Positions 1 to 7,425 of a stretch of DNA of 21,345 nucleotides are shown piece by piece. Positions within the stretch are counted from its first letter, which is position 1; every line of letters begins with the position of its first letter. The notes beneath the pieces were generated by a model, which worked only from the letters and a program-made list of their open reading frames with translations, was not told the DNA's origin and did no database searches. The translations under genes were made by a program, and so were the position numbers. The stretch is from JACNIV01 sp965370415 (GTDB lineage Bacteria; Cloacimonadota; Cloacimonadia; Cloacimonadales; TCS61): positions 1 through 21,345 of the forward strand of contig CBDUTJ010000046.1 of the NCBI GenBank assembly GCA_965370415.1. The letters run 5' to 3'.

Positions 1-53
1 TGTTTTCCAGTGCTTAAATCTATTTTTATAATTTTTCCCATCCAACCATTCAT
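1..53 (-). CDS. Aldehyde:ferredoxin oxidoreductase, N-terminal fragment
   Basis: Only the first 17 codons are inside the window; the gene runs off the left edge. The translation MNGWMGKIIKIDLSTGK matches the usual opening of tungsten/molybdopterin aldehyde:ferredoxin oxidoreductases (pattern GWxGxILRIDLSTGK). An AAGGAG ribosome binding site lies six bases upstream of the ATG at 53, which supports the start. Family members oxidise aldehydes to acids and pass electrons to ferredoxin in anaerobes, which fits the ferredoxin gene elsewhere in the window. A REP-like hairpin (70-114) sits directly upstream of the ribosome binding site. The call rests on a short stretch but the motif is characteristic. 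Confidence 0.72.
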   Translation of the reverse strand, partial: MNGWMGKIIKIDLSTGK

Positions 54-69
54 TATGTACTCCTTTGTT

Positions 70-114
70 TTCACACTCGAATCGGGTTATTGTTGAACTC
101 GACTCGGGTGTGAA
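70..114. repeat. REP-like inverted repeat, 3' side of the transposase gene
   Basis: Arms 70-88 (TTCACACTCGAATCGGGTT) and 96-114 (AACTCGACTCGGGTGTGAA) pair with three mismatches around a 7-base loop. The core ACTCGACTCGGGTG is shared with the hairpin at 728-765. The last codons and the stop of the transposase gene lie inside it, so the repeat encodes the protein's C-terminus. Paired short palindromes next to a Y1 transposase are typical of RAYT/REP systems. Confidence 0.85.
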
Positions 115-691
115 CTGATTCAAATAAATACTTATGAATTTTTTCTTCTATTTTTTTTGAATCATATTCTTTCATCAATTTAAAATAATCTTTGGCAGAA
201 AGATCATTATTTCTCATTATTTCATCAGAAAATATTGGCTGAGTTCGTTCACCGATCCATTCTTGATAATTTGAAAATTCCCAATCTGAAATATCATCAA
301 CTAAACCTGTCTTCTTTGGATTGTAATGAATATACTGACACAAATGCAAAGCATAGGAATCGTTTTCAATAATTTTGTGCTGCAATGGATTCAAGAATAA
401 ACGTCCTTTCCGATTGTATTTGTTATTATATATCTGCACATATCCCGAAAAAACATCATTGAAAATCCTGTAGATCGGTTTGTCCGAATCCTGCCGTATA
501 AAGAAATGGAAATGATTTGGCATGAGACAGTAAGCAAAAATCGAAGCAGGATATATTTTCATTTTTTGTTTTATCTTTTTCAAACAGAGCAAATAGTCTT
601 TATCTGCTCTGAATAGATCTAGATTATCTAGAGAATGGTTATAAATATGAAAATAAGTATCTTCTTGAAAACTTTCTTTATTGCATCGCAT
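71..691 (-). CDS. REP-associated tyrosine transposase (RAYT, Y1/IS200-like)
   Basis: A 206-residue single-strand DNA transposase of the HUH Y1 superfamily. The metal-binding HUH motif is seen in MPNHFHFFI (H60, H62), and the conserved RAYT segment QYIHYNPKKTGLV spans about 119-131 and probably includes the catalytic Tyr. I start at the ATG at 691, with an AGAGG site six bases upstream; a TTG at 724 would add 11 residues that look like leader sequence. The C-terminal residues (about VHTRVEFNNNPIRV) are read from the REP-like hairpin. RAYTs are usually single-copy, domesticated genes that mobilise or process REP palindromes. The gene is more AT-rich than deoC and lies between deoC and the oxidoreductase, as if inserted into an intergenic space. 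Confidence 0.88.
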   Translation of the reverse strand: MRCNKESFQEDTYFHIYNHSLDNLDLFRADKDYLLCLKKIKQKMKIYPASIFAYCLMPNHFHFFIRQDSDKPIYRIFNDVFSGYVQIYNNKYNRKGRLFLNPLQHKIIENDSYALHLCQYIHYNPKKTGLVDDISDWEFSNYQEWIGERTQPIFSDEIMRNNDLSAKDYFKLMKEYDSKKIEEKIHKYLFESVHTRVEFNNNPIRV

Positions 692-727
692 AATTAACCT
701 CTTTACCTGAGTGATTCTCGCCAATTT

Positions 728-765
728 TCACCCGAGTCGGGTTGCGAGCAACTCGACTCGGGTGA
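728..765. repeat. REP-like inverted repeat, 5' side of the transposase gene
   Basis: Arms 728-743 (TCACCCGAGTCGGGTT) and 750-765 (AACTCGACTCGGGTGA) pair with one mismatch around the loop GCGAGC. It is homologous to the 70-114 hairpin and begins four bases past the deoC stop codon. It has no T-tract, so it is not an ordinary intrinsic terminator, though it could still protect or end the deoC transcript. Confidence 0.85.
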
Positions 766-769
766 GAGA

Positions 770-1600
770 CTACTCATAAAACCTGTTGTATTTTTCACGA
801 TGCTCACAGGTTAAACATTTTTTCTTATAATAAGTATAAACAGCTTTGGGAAGCTTTGCCATATTTGCATGACGTGAAGGGCAGATGTGACAGGGGATTT
901 CCGGCTCAAGCCATGCTTCGGAAGCGAACTTGAATAATTTAACTCCTTCCAGGATCATTACTCCGGCACTTGTTCCTAGCCTGTTTGCTCCTGCATTTAT
1001 CAATCTTATAGCATCTTTAAAATTGGAAATTCCACCTGCTGCTTTTACTCCTATATCAGGTCCTACGGTTTCTCTCATAAGTTTTACATGATAAGGAAAC
1101 GCACCAAAAGCTCCGAATCCTGTAGATGTTTTAACGAAATGAGCACCGGCTTCTACAGCAAGCTGGCAGGCTTTCACTATTTCATCATCAGTCAGGTAGC
1201 AGGTTTCCAGTATTACTTTTACGTGGGAAGGACTGCTTGCTTCTACAACCTGTTTTATATCATCTTTCACAAAGTCATATTTTTTTTCTCGCATTGCTCC
1301 CACATTGATTACCATATCTATTTCTTTTGCACCATCTGTTACCGCTTGTTCGGCTTCCAATGCTTTGAGCCTGCTTGTATTCATTCCCAGCGGGAAACCG
1401 ATCACCGAACAAACCAGAACATCGCTATCTTTAAGCTGTTCATAAGCAAATTTAACGTAATGCGGATTAATACAAACCGAGATGAATCCAAACATCTTTG
1501 CTTCAATGCATAGATTTAGAATCTTTTTTTGTCCGGAATTGGATTTCAGTTCAGTGTGATCTATCATTTTTGCTATTTCATTAATATCAAGATTTTCCAT
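770..1600 (-). CDS. deoC: Deoxyribose-phosphate aldolase with Cys-rich C-terminal extension
   Basis: Class I aldolase that cleaves 2-deoxyribose-5-phosphate to acetaldehyde and glyceraldehyde-3-phosphate in nucleoside catabolism. The Schiff-base lysine is K157 in FVKTSTGF, the second active-site lysine is K186 in VKAAGG, and the acidic residue is D95 in EIDMVINVG. The ATG at 1600 has an AGGAG site seven bases upstream. At 276 residues it is about 50 longer than usual. The extra tail (about 230-276) contains CHIC (237-240) and CLTC (262-265), which looks like a four-cysteine zinc or Fe-S site. The acetaldehyde product would suit the aldehyde oxidoreductase encoded just downstream, although the RAYT lies between them. 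Confidence 0.95.
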   Translation of the reverse strand: MENLDINEIAKMIDHTELKSNSGQKKILNLCIEAKMFGFISVCINPHYVKFAYEQLKDSDVLVCSVIGFPLGMNTSRLKALEAEQAVTDGAKEIDMVINVGAMREKKYDFVKDDIKQVVEASSPSHVKVILETCYLTDDEIVKACQLAVEAGAHFVKTSTGFGAFGAFPYHVKLMRETVGPDIGVKAAGGISNFKDAIRLINAGANRLGTSAGVMILEGVKLFKFASEAWLEPEIPCHICPSRHANMAKLPKAVYTYYKKKCLTCEHREKYNRFYE

Positions 1601-1620
1601 TGCAACTCCTAATAAAATTC

Positions 1621-1715
1621 AAAGCTCCTGTTTTGAGAATATTGATCACAAACCTGAGATCTGTACCGCAAAGCTCCTGCTTTGCGACCTTTTTTTTACA
1701 AACCTGAGATTTGTG
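1621..1715. repeat. Tandem pair of intergenic palindromes, about 50-bp period
   Basis: The gap between rlmN and deoC holds two units of the same design. AAAGCTCCTG occurs at 1621 and 1670. ACAAACCTGAGAT followed by YTGT occurs at 1648 and 1698. In the second unit both are good hairpins: CGCAAAGC-TCCT-GCTTTGCG (1667-1686, 8-bp perfect stem) and ACAAA-CCTGAGA-TTTGT (1698-1714). The last base touches the rlmN stop region. Read on the minus strand these are small hairpins following rlmN; the function is unknown. Confidence 0.75.
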
Positions 1716-2732
1716 TTACTTTTTTCCAACTAATTGTCCGCAGGCTGCTGCAATATCTCCACCTCTGCTTTTACGATATGTAACTGCAGAACTTAGCTTT
1801 TGCATTCTAAGTATGAATTCAGCTACTTCCTCTTCCGAAGGTGATTTGAACAGCATCGAATTCACCTCGTTCCATTTTATCACATTCAATTTACAGGAAA
1901 TATCTCCCAGAAATTTTAACAGAGCTTTTGTATCTTCTTTTCCAACATTAAAATCTTTTATCATCACATATTCGAAAGTAATGCGAAAGGCTGTTTTTTT
2001 TCGAAAATCCAATAATGCATTTTTCAATTCTGTAAGAGGATACTTCCTGCAGACCGGCATCAACTGCTCTCTTTTTTCCTGGATGGCAGAATTCAAAGAA
2101 ACAGCTAATTTTATTTTCAATCCGCTATTAGCCAGTTCTTTCAGTTTAGGTATTATCCCACAGGTAGAAATAGTAATGCGTCGTGGACTGAAACTGAAGC
2201 ATTGCTCCTCTTGTAAAATTTTTACGGCTTTGATCACATTTTCCAAATTATCTAATGGTTCACCCATTCCCATAAAAACGATGTTCGTAAGTTTTTTTTC
2301 TTTCAGTTCTTTAATTGCCAGAAAAACCTGTGAGAGGATCTCGCAAACCTCCAGATTTCTGATGAGACCCAGGCTTGCTGTAGCACAAAAGCCGCAATTA
2401 CGAGCACAACCAACCTGTGATGAAATGCACAAAGTATTTTTCTTGTCATTTGGAATAAGCACCATTTCGATTTTATTGTCATCAACAAGAGATAACAAAA
2501 ATTTCTTTGTTCCATCTTTGGAAATATCGACCTTAATTATTTCAGGAAGAAAATTATCAAATTTAGCAGCAAGCTCTTCCCTCAAGCTTTGTGGCAGAGT
2601 ACTCATTTTAAAAAAATCTATTTCGCGATTGTTGTATATCCAATTCAAGATTTGGTTCACACGATATTTTTTCTCACCGGGCAGGCATTTTTCTAATTCA
2701 CCTGGAAAAAATTCAAGAATGTGCTTTTTCAT
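1716..2732 (-). CDS. rlmN: 23S rRNA (adenine2503-C2) / tRNA methyltransferase RlmN
   Basis: Radical SAM methyltransferase that methylates A2503 of 23S rRNA and A37 of some tRNAs. The [4Fe-4S]/SAM motif is CARNCGFC (C109, C113, C116), followed by FMGMGEP (153-158). The methyl-carrying cysteine near the C-terminus is C331 in GGDIAAACGQL. Its 338 residues are normal for the family. The ATG at 2732 lies inside the end of ricT (20-base overlap) and has only a weak ribosome binding site, which suggests translational coupling. Confidence 0.96.
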   Translation of the reverse strand: MKKHILEFFPGELEKCLPGEKKYRVNQILNWIYNNREIDFFKMSTLPQSLREELAAKFDNFLPEIIKVDISKDGTKKFLLSLVDDNKIEMVLIPNDKKNTLCISSQVGCARNCGFCATASLGLIRNLEVCEILSQVFLAIKELKEKKLTNIVFMGMGEPLDNLENVIKAVKILQEEQCFSFSPRRITISTCGIIPKLKELANSGLKIKLAVSLNSAIQEKREQLMPVCRKYPLTELKNALLDFRKKTAFRITFEYVMIKDFNVGKEDTKALLKFLGDISCKLNVIKWNEVNSMLFKSPSEEEVAEFILRMQKLSSAVTYRKSRGGDIAAACGQLVGKK

Positions 2733-3552
2733 TTTTGCCGGTTTCTTTTGCCTTCTTGAATTCGTCTAAAGTAAGAATTATCCTCTCTTCATTTTCTGAG
2801 ACCAAGTTCACACGGTTGTTATAATAATCGTTTTTATCAACGTACATTTTCTGATCTTTATAAAATATTACTTCTCCCAGTTCAGGAAAGTTCTCTGATT
2901 TTTCCAGATAGAAGTCTTCTTCAAAATGCAGGCAGCAAAGCAATCTACCACATGGACCGGATATTTTGGAAAGATTACTGAGCAGGTTCTGATCTTTTGC
3001 CATCTGAATTGTAACCTGGTTAAATTTTTTGAGAAATGAGACACAACAATACATCTTACCGCAAATACCCAGTCCGCCTAATCGTCTGGCATCTTCCCTG
3101 CCGGATGACTGATGAAGTTCGATGCGGGTTTTAAACTCGGTAGCCAGTTCCCGTACAAATTCCCTGAAATCGATGCGTCCATCTGCAGAGAAAAAGAACG
3201 TTAACTTGTTGCCATCAAGCTGATAAATTGCTTCCAGCAGTTTCATCTGAAATGGTTGTTTCTCTAATATCTCCAGGAATTTAACTTTAGCTTTTTGTTC
3301 TTTCTTCTTTACTATTTCCAGTTGTTTCAGATCTTCTTCAGTTGAAATACGAAGGATTTTATTGATTTCACCCTGATTATTTTTTTCGATCAGGTCATCG
3401 TCCAGTACAGCACAATTACTCACCCTGCCAATATCTTCTCCACGTTCCACTTTTACTACAACGTTTAGATCGGGTGATAATTCAAGTCCCTTGTTATTGA
3501 TAAAAAATCCGATCCTATCGGAACGGAACACAACTTCTACAAATTCCTGCAT
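2713..3552 (-). CDS. ricT: PSP1-domain regulatory iron-sulfur protein (RicT/YaaT family)
   Basis: A 279-residue PSP1 protein. The two conserved cysteine clusters are visible: LGICGKMYCC (C164, C169, C170) and GPCGRLLCC (C201, C206, C207). In Bacillus subtilis RicT, equivalent cysteines bind [4Fe-4S] clusters and the protein works with RicA and RicF in RNA maturation. Partners are not visible here, so the role is by family only. The ATG at 3552 follows GAGGATCAA, a good ribosome binding site. It overlaps rlmN downstream and lies 50 bases after the GlmU-like gene. Confidence 0.92.
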   Translation of the reverse strand: MQEFVEVVFRSDRIGFFINNKGLELSPDLNVVVKVERGEDIGRVSNCAVLDDDLIEKNNQGEINKILRISTEEDLKQLEIVKKKEQKAKVKFLEILEKQPFQMKLLEAIYQLDGNKLTFFFSADGRIDFREFVRELATEFKTRIELHQSSGREDARRLGGLGICGKMYCCVSFLKKFNQVTIQMAKDQNLLSNLSKISGPCGRLLCCLHFEEDFYLEKSENFPELGEVIFYKDQKMYVDKNDYYNNRVNLVSENEERIILTLDEFKKAKETGKNEKAHS

Positions 3553-3602
3553 TTGATCCTCATTTATCTATAATATAAGGAAGTTACACTCCTTAAAAAA
3601 TT

Positions 3603-4820
3603 CTACTCGAAAACTATTTTACGAATATTTCTGTAAAGCTCTTTTTCATTAGCTGTTAATTTCAATTTACGGCGTCTTTTCACTATTTTTGCTGTTTCCA
3701 TGAATTTATCCTCAATGTATACACTTAAGTTAGAAGCATCTCCCCAGCGAAAAGATGGAATAAAATCCGTTACTAATTCTCTGCCAAAAAGATTGCAGCC
3801 CACACCGATAACACTGCCGGTGTTAATAGTAGAATTAATGCCTGTTTTTGTATGATCACCTATAAATGTACCAATAAACTGACTGACGGAATCAATTTTA
3901 TTGCCTTCCGGATAGAAGTAGACTGCTACATTTTTGTAATTATTTTTCAGGTCGCTATTATTTGTACCGGCACCAATATTTACCCATTCCCCCAGGTAGC
4001 TATGACCCAGAAAGCCGTCATGCTGTTTATTTGTATAAGCCTGGAAAATGGTTCCTTCCACTTCACCGCCGATCTTGCATACAGGTCCTACTGATGTTCC
4101 TTCATATATTTTTGCACCTGTTTTGATGATAGAATTCTTTCCAATATATACAGGGCCAATTATCACCGAATTAGCCATGATCTTCACGTTTTTATCTAAC
4201 ACCACAGGTCCGTTAGTTGCATCGATGATAACTCCTGGCATTATATCAGCCTTTTCCCCGATCCAGACATTATAGGGATTGATAACTGTAACGCCGGGTT
4301 CAGTTTTAAAAAAATTATCTTTTTCATAGAAAAAATCCATGAAATCGCGTTTTATGTATTCTGCATTTTCTTTTATGAACTCCCAGAGATATTCCCATGT
4401 ATATTTTTTTTCTACATCAATTTTTTTCAGTTTCTTGAAAAGGTCATGGATATCTTCGGATGATGTTTTTCCGGCTTTGGGAATCTGTCTTGCTGCCAGA
4501 ATTGTATTTTCATAGACTAAACAACTATTCGGTGATAGCTTCTTTATCTTCCTCGTAATGTTTTCATCCACCTTCAACCTGCTGTTGATGAAGATCGTAT
4601 CTTCTGCCGTAATTATATTCACCTGCCACTTTTTATGTCTTTCACTGTATATCTTTTCCAGGAAAGATGAAATGATAATATTCGTTTCTTTTAAGCCAAA
4701 ATAGGCTGATATTCTTTGTCTGAGCTTGAGAATACCTACCCGCAGATCTCCGGTGGAACGGGTAAGAGTTATCGGAAAGAAATTACTCCAGGAATTATCA
4801 TCGAAAAGAATATATTTCAT
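3603..4820 (-). CDS. GlmU-like sugar-phosphate nucleotidyl/acetyltransferase (alternative bacterial GlmU family)
   Basis: A 405-residue protein resembling the divergent GlmU-like family found in Bacteroidetes and relatives. The N-terminus (MKYILFDDNSW...FFPITLTRSTGDLRVGILKLRQRI) replaces the usual LxAGxGTRM nucleotidyltransferase signature. The C-terminal half (about 180-370) is a left-handed beta-helix of hexapeptide repeats. It contains WVNIGAGTNNSDLKNNY, the pattern of the glucosamine-1-phosphate acetyltransferase active site. It probably makes UDP-GlcNAc or a related activated sugar for the envelope. The ATG at 4820 follows a GGGGGT site, 12 bases after the transglutaminase-like gene. Confidence 0.87.
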   Translation of the reverse strand: MKYILFDDNSWSNFFPITLTRSTGDLRVGILKLRQRISAYFGLKETNIIISSFLEKIYSERHKKWQVNIITAEDTIFINSRLKVDENITRKIKKLSPNSCLVYENTILAARQIPKAGKTSSEDIHDLFKKLKKIDVEKKYTWEYLWEFIKENAEYIKRDFMDFFYEKDNFFKTEPGVTVINPYNVWIGEKADIMPGVIIDATNGPVVLDKNVKIMANSVIIGPVYIGKNSIIKTGAKIYEGTSVGPVCKIGGEVEGTIFQAYTNKQHDGFLGHSYLGEWVNIGAGTNNSDLKNNYKNVAVYFYPEGNKIDSVSQFIGTFIGDHTKTGINSTINTGSVIGVGCNLFGRELVTDFIPSFRWGDASNLSVYIEDKFMETAKIVKRRRKLKLTANEKELYRNIRKIVFE

Positions 4821-4832
4821 CTACACCCCCAC

Positions 4833-6293
4833 TTATTTTGTTAAATCGATTATTTTGGGTTTAACATCCCTGAATTTAGGCATTGCCATTCCCAGGTTGG
4901 CATTAATGTAAGTGGGGTCACATATTATATATTCATCTTCGTGGAAGATAACATAATCACCGGGTATTTTGTCTCCAAATTTTACTGCTGTAGAAATATG
5001 CCCCGGATAATCGAGACCCAGAACATTAAGGTGAAGCAGTTGCCTGATCAGATAGGAAAAAATAATGGAGCGGTCTTCGCAGTCGGAATAAGGATAGAAC
5101 AGGGTTTCATCTCCAAAAAAGCTCTTTTCCTCCCCAAATTGGTCACCATCGGTTTTATACTTAAAAGCAGTCTGCACAAAACGTAACAGCACATTAGCAG
5201 CTTCCGCTTCTGTCTTTCCATCCAGAACCGGTTTCAAACCCACAGAAAGCGAATAAGTAGCTTCAGGAGAAAGAGGTGCATTGAAGTACACTTCCAGATT
5301 CGTCTGCGGATAATTCTTAAAAAATTCCGCAGCGTTTTGATTATATTTTACCGGGATCTTGTATTCCACACCATCATATACGAAGGAGAGTTCTTTCTCT
5401 ACCAAGGCTGTTTTTACTTTTGGTGTTTCAGTAATACTCAAATCGATCAGATCGTCTGCATCAGGATATTTTCCGTCATACGTACTGATAGAGATCTTCA
5501 GGGTTTGCTTTTTATCGAATGAGACAGTGTAGAATTTTTTTTCATCAACCATTATGTACGATACACCGTACATTTTGTTTTTACAGGGAAGCAGCAAGAA
5601 TACATTTTCTCCGCTGAAACCAACCTTCGATTCATAACCGGATTTGGTGAGCATGAACCAGAGGAAAAGACTGGTCAGATCATGGGAATCGTTCGTGATC
5701 TCTTTGCCGATCTCATTCAAAAGTAAACAATAGCCCCAGTCGTTCAAGTTCAGCTTGGTTCTAAATTCCTGAAGCTGTTGCAGAAAGGTTTCATATTCAG
5801 TATTACTGGCAACATACCAGAAATTTGCAATATTCTTCTGATTGATGGGTTCATCCAGTTGCACACTTAAAGAATCCTGATAATTAAGTTCGATGGGTAA
5901 TCCCAGGAAATTTACATCCACTCGGGGTCCTTCCCCCAGGTCTACATAAACCATACTCTCTTTTTCTTCCTGTTCTTCCACTTGAATATTAACTTTTTCC
6001 GCTTTGACCTTTTCCGCTTTTTTCGATTCAGGGAATTCAATATCTTTTACCTCTGCCACAGGAGCTTCCACAGGTTTGGGTGTTTCATCCTGAATTTCAC
6101 CTTTGAACGCTTTGAAGCTTTCCCAATTTTTTTCCAGGAACTCCACAAATGCTTTATCCTGTTCACTTTTAAATTGTCGTAAAACTTGTTTCTGGGTTTC
6201 TTTCCAGTCTTCGAAATCATCCTGACCAAATAATAAACCTGTTATCGAAAAAATAAGAACTGTTAATACAAAGAAAGTGCATATCCTTTTCAT
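4833..6293 (-). CDS. Secreted transglutaminase-like (papain-fold) protein
   Basis: A 486-residue exported protein of unknown substrate. A signal peptide occupies about residues 1-23 (MKRICTFFVLTVLIFSITGLLFGQ). A charged Glu/Lys-rich linker follows (about 25-110). The C-terminal transglutaminase-like domain has a plausible triad: C405 in YSDCEDRS, H432 in YPGHIST and D459 in CDPTY. An earlier segment (NDSHDLTSLFLWFMLTKSGYESKVGF) looks like a degenerate copy of the same fold, with Ser/His where the Cys would be. I start at the ATG at 6293, since a GGAGGG site overlaps the TTG-initiated extension. Its place among wall-synthesis genes suggests an envelope role. Confidence 0.8.
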   Translation of the reverse strand: MKRICTFFVLTVLIFSITGLLFGQDDFEDWKETQKQVLRQFKSEQDKAFVEFLEKNWESFKAFKGEIQDETPKPVEAPVAEVKDIEFPESKKAEKVKAEKVNIQVEEQEEKESMVYVDLGEGPRVDVNFLGLPIELNYQDSLSVQLDEPINQKNIANFWYVASNTEYETFLQQLQEFRTKLNLNDWGYCLLLNEIGKEITNDSHDLTSLFLWFMLTKSGYESKVGFSGENVFLLLPCKNKMYGVSYIMVDEKKFYTVSFDKKQTLKISISTYDGKYPDADDLIDLSITETPKVKTALVEKELSFVYDGVEYKIPVKYNQNAAEFFKNYPQTNLEVYFNAPLSPEATYSLSVGLKPVLDGKTEAEAANVLLRFVQTAFKYKTDGDQFGEEKSFFGDETLFYPYSDCEDRSIIFSYLIRQLLHLNVLGLDYPGHISTAVKFGDKIPGDYVIFHEDEYIICDPTYINANLGMAMPKFRDVKPKIIDLTK

Positions 6294-6312
6294 AATACCC
6301 TCCAAATATTTT

Positions 6313-7425
6313 TTATTTTTTCCACGAAAAAATATTCAATGCTCCCAGCATTGCTACCAGAATAAAATATACAGGTTGCAATATAAACCAAAGCGGATAA
6401 AATTTCAACCTATTTTTTTCTTCACCGAATTTTTCATAACCACTTCTAAGAAAACCGAGTTCAAAAATTACACGCAGGAATACTATTACCACGGCTAACC
6501 ACCAGTATTTGAAAACCACAACAAACGGTAAAACTACAACAAAAAAAGTTGAAACCAGATAAAAATAAAATTCTGGATTCAGTATAGTTTGCCACTTCAT
6601 ATTGGAAGTCCAGCGGCTGCGTTGACTGAGAAGCTGCGACCAGTGTTCAACGGGTTTTGTGTAAACAAAGCTATGTGCCGAAAAGGCGAATTTCACCTTC
6701 ATACCTGCTTTCCTGAAAAGCTGCATCAAGTTAACATCGTCACCGGAAACCAGATGCTTGATCTTTTTAAAACCTTCCACTGCATAAAAAGCTTCTTTTT
6801 TGTAGGCGATATTCTGTCCTGAACAGGAAAAATATTTTCCGGAAGAAATAGCTCCGGCTGCAGCAGCAAGCATAGCCAGAAAATCAAAATGCTCAAATTT
6901 ATGAAGCAGCCTAGCTTTCCCCCAGTCTGTTATTTTAGTGCGGGAAAGTCCAACCACCATATCATTATCATCAAAACAGGAAACCATTGCCTTTAGCCAG
7001 TGTTTTCCCACTACGCAATCGGCATCGGTAGAAACAATGATCTCACCGGAACTGTTTTCAATTGCCTGGGAAAGTGCATTTTTTTTGGGTGACATTGCAT
7101 TTTCTCGATCTTGAACATTTATCAGTTTTACATTTTCCCATTTCTTAGAAAATTGTTCCACTACTTGTACTGTTCCATCGCTCGAACCATCATTAGCAAC
7201 AATTATCTCAAATAATTCAGAGGGATATACCTGGTTCACCAGAGCTGTTAAAAGATGTGTTATATTTCTTTCTTCGTTTCTTGCCGCTATCACTACAGTA
7301 ACCATGGGCTTCCTGGAATTATTGCAGTCTTGCTGTGTTTTTAATCCTTTTATGAATAGTAGCATGTAGTATAAATACAAAACCAGGGAGAGCAAGGCAA
7401 TGATACTAATTATCTGCAGGATCAC
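6313..7425 (-). CDS. Membrane-anchored family 2 glycosyltransferase
   Basis: A 370-residue processive-type GT2 enzyme. An N-terminal membrane helix (about 4-25) precedes the GT-A domain. Motifs are MVTVVIAARNEERN (41-54), the nucleotide-binding D in VANDGSSDGT, the metal-binding DAD (134-136), GDD in VSGDDVNL, and QRSRW, a match to QxxRW. Two to three membrane helices close the protein. The sugar and acceptor cannot be told from sequence. It starts with GTG at 7425 behind AAGGA, and the GTGA start/stop overlap with the penicillin-binding protein gene indicates coupled translation. Confidence 0.92.
   Translation of the reverse strand: MILQIISIIALLSLVLYLYYMLLFIKGLKTQQDCNNSRKPMVTVVIAARNEERNITHLLTALVNQVYPSELFEIIVANDGSSDGTVQVVEQFSKKWENVKLINVQDRENAMSPKKNALSQAIENSSGEIIVSTDADCVVGKHWLKAMVSCFDDNDMVVGLSRTKITDWGKARLLHKFEHFDFLAMLAAAAGAISSGKYFSCSGQNIAYKKEAFYAVEGFKKIKHLVSGDDVNLMQLFRKAGMKVKFAFSAHSFVYTKPVEHWSQLLSQRSRWTSNMKWQTILNPEFYFYLVSTFFVVVLPFVVVFKYWWLAVVIVFLRVIFELGFLRSGYEKFGEEKNRLKFYPLWFILQPVYFILVAMLGALNIFSWKK

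Noticed and set aside
728..765. Strong hairpin after deoC as an intrinsic terminator
   Set aside because: No T-tract follows on the minus strand, and homology to the second hairpin beside the transposase makes REP identity the better call.
1711..2769. Long open frame (352 codons) on the plus strand
   Set aside because: It is fully antisense to rlmN, which has all its motifs; the plus-strand translation shows no family features or ribosome binding site.
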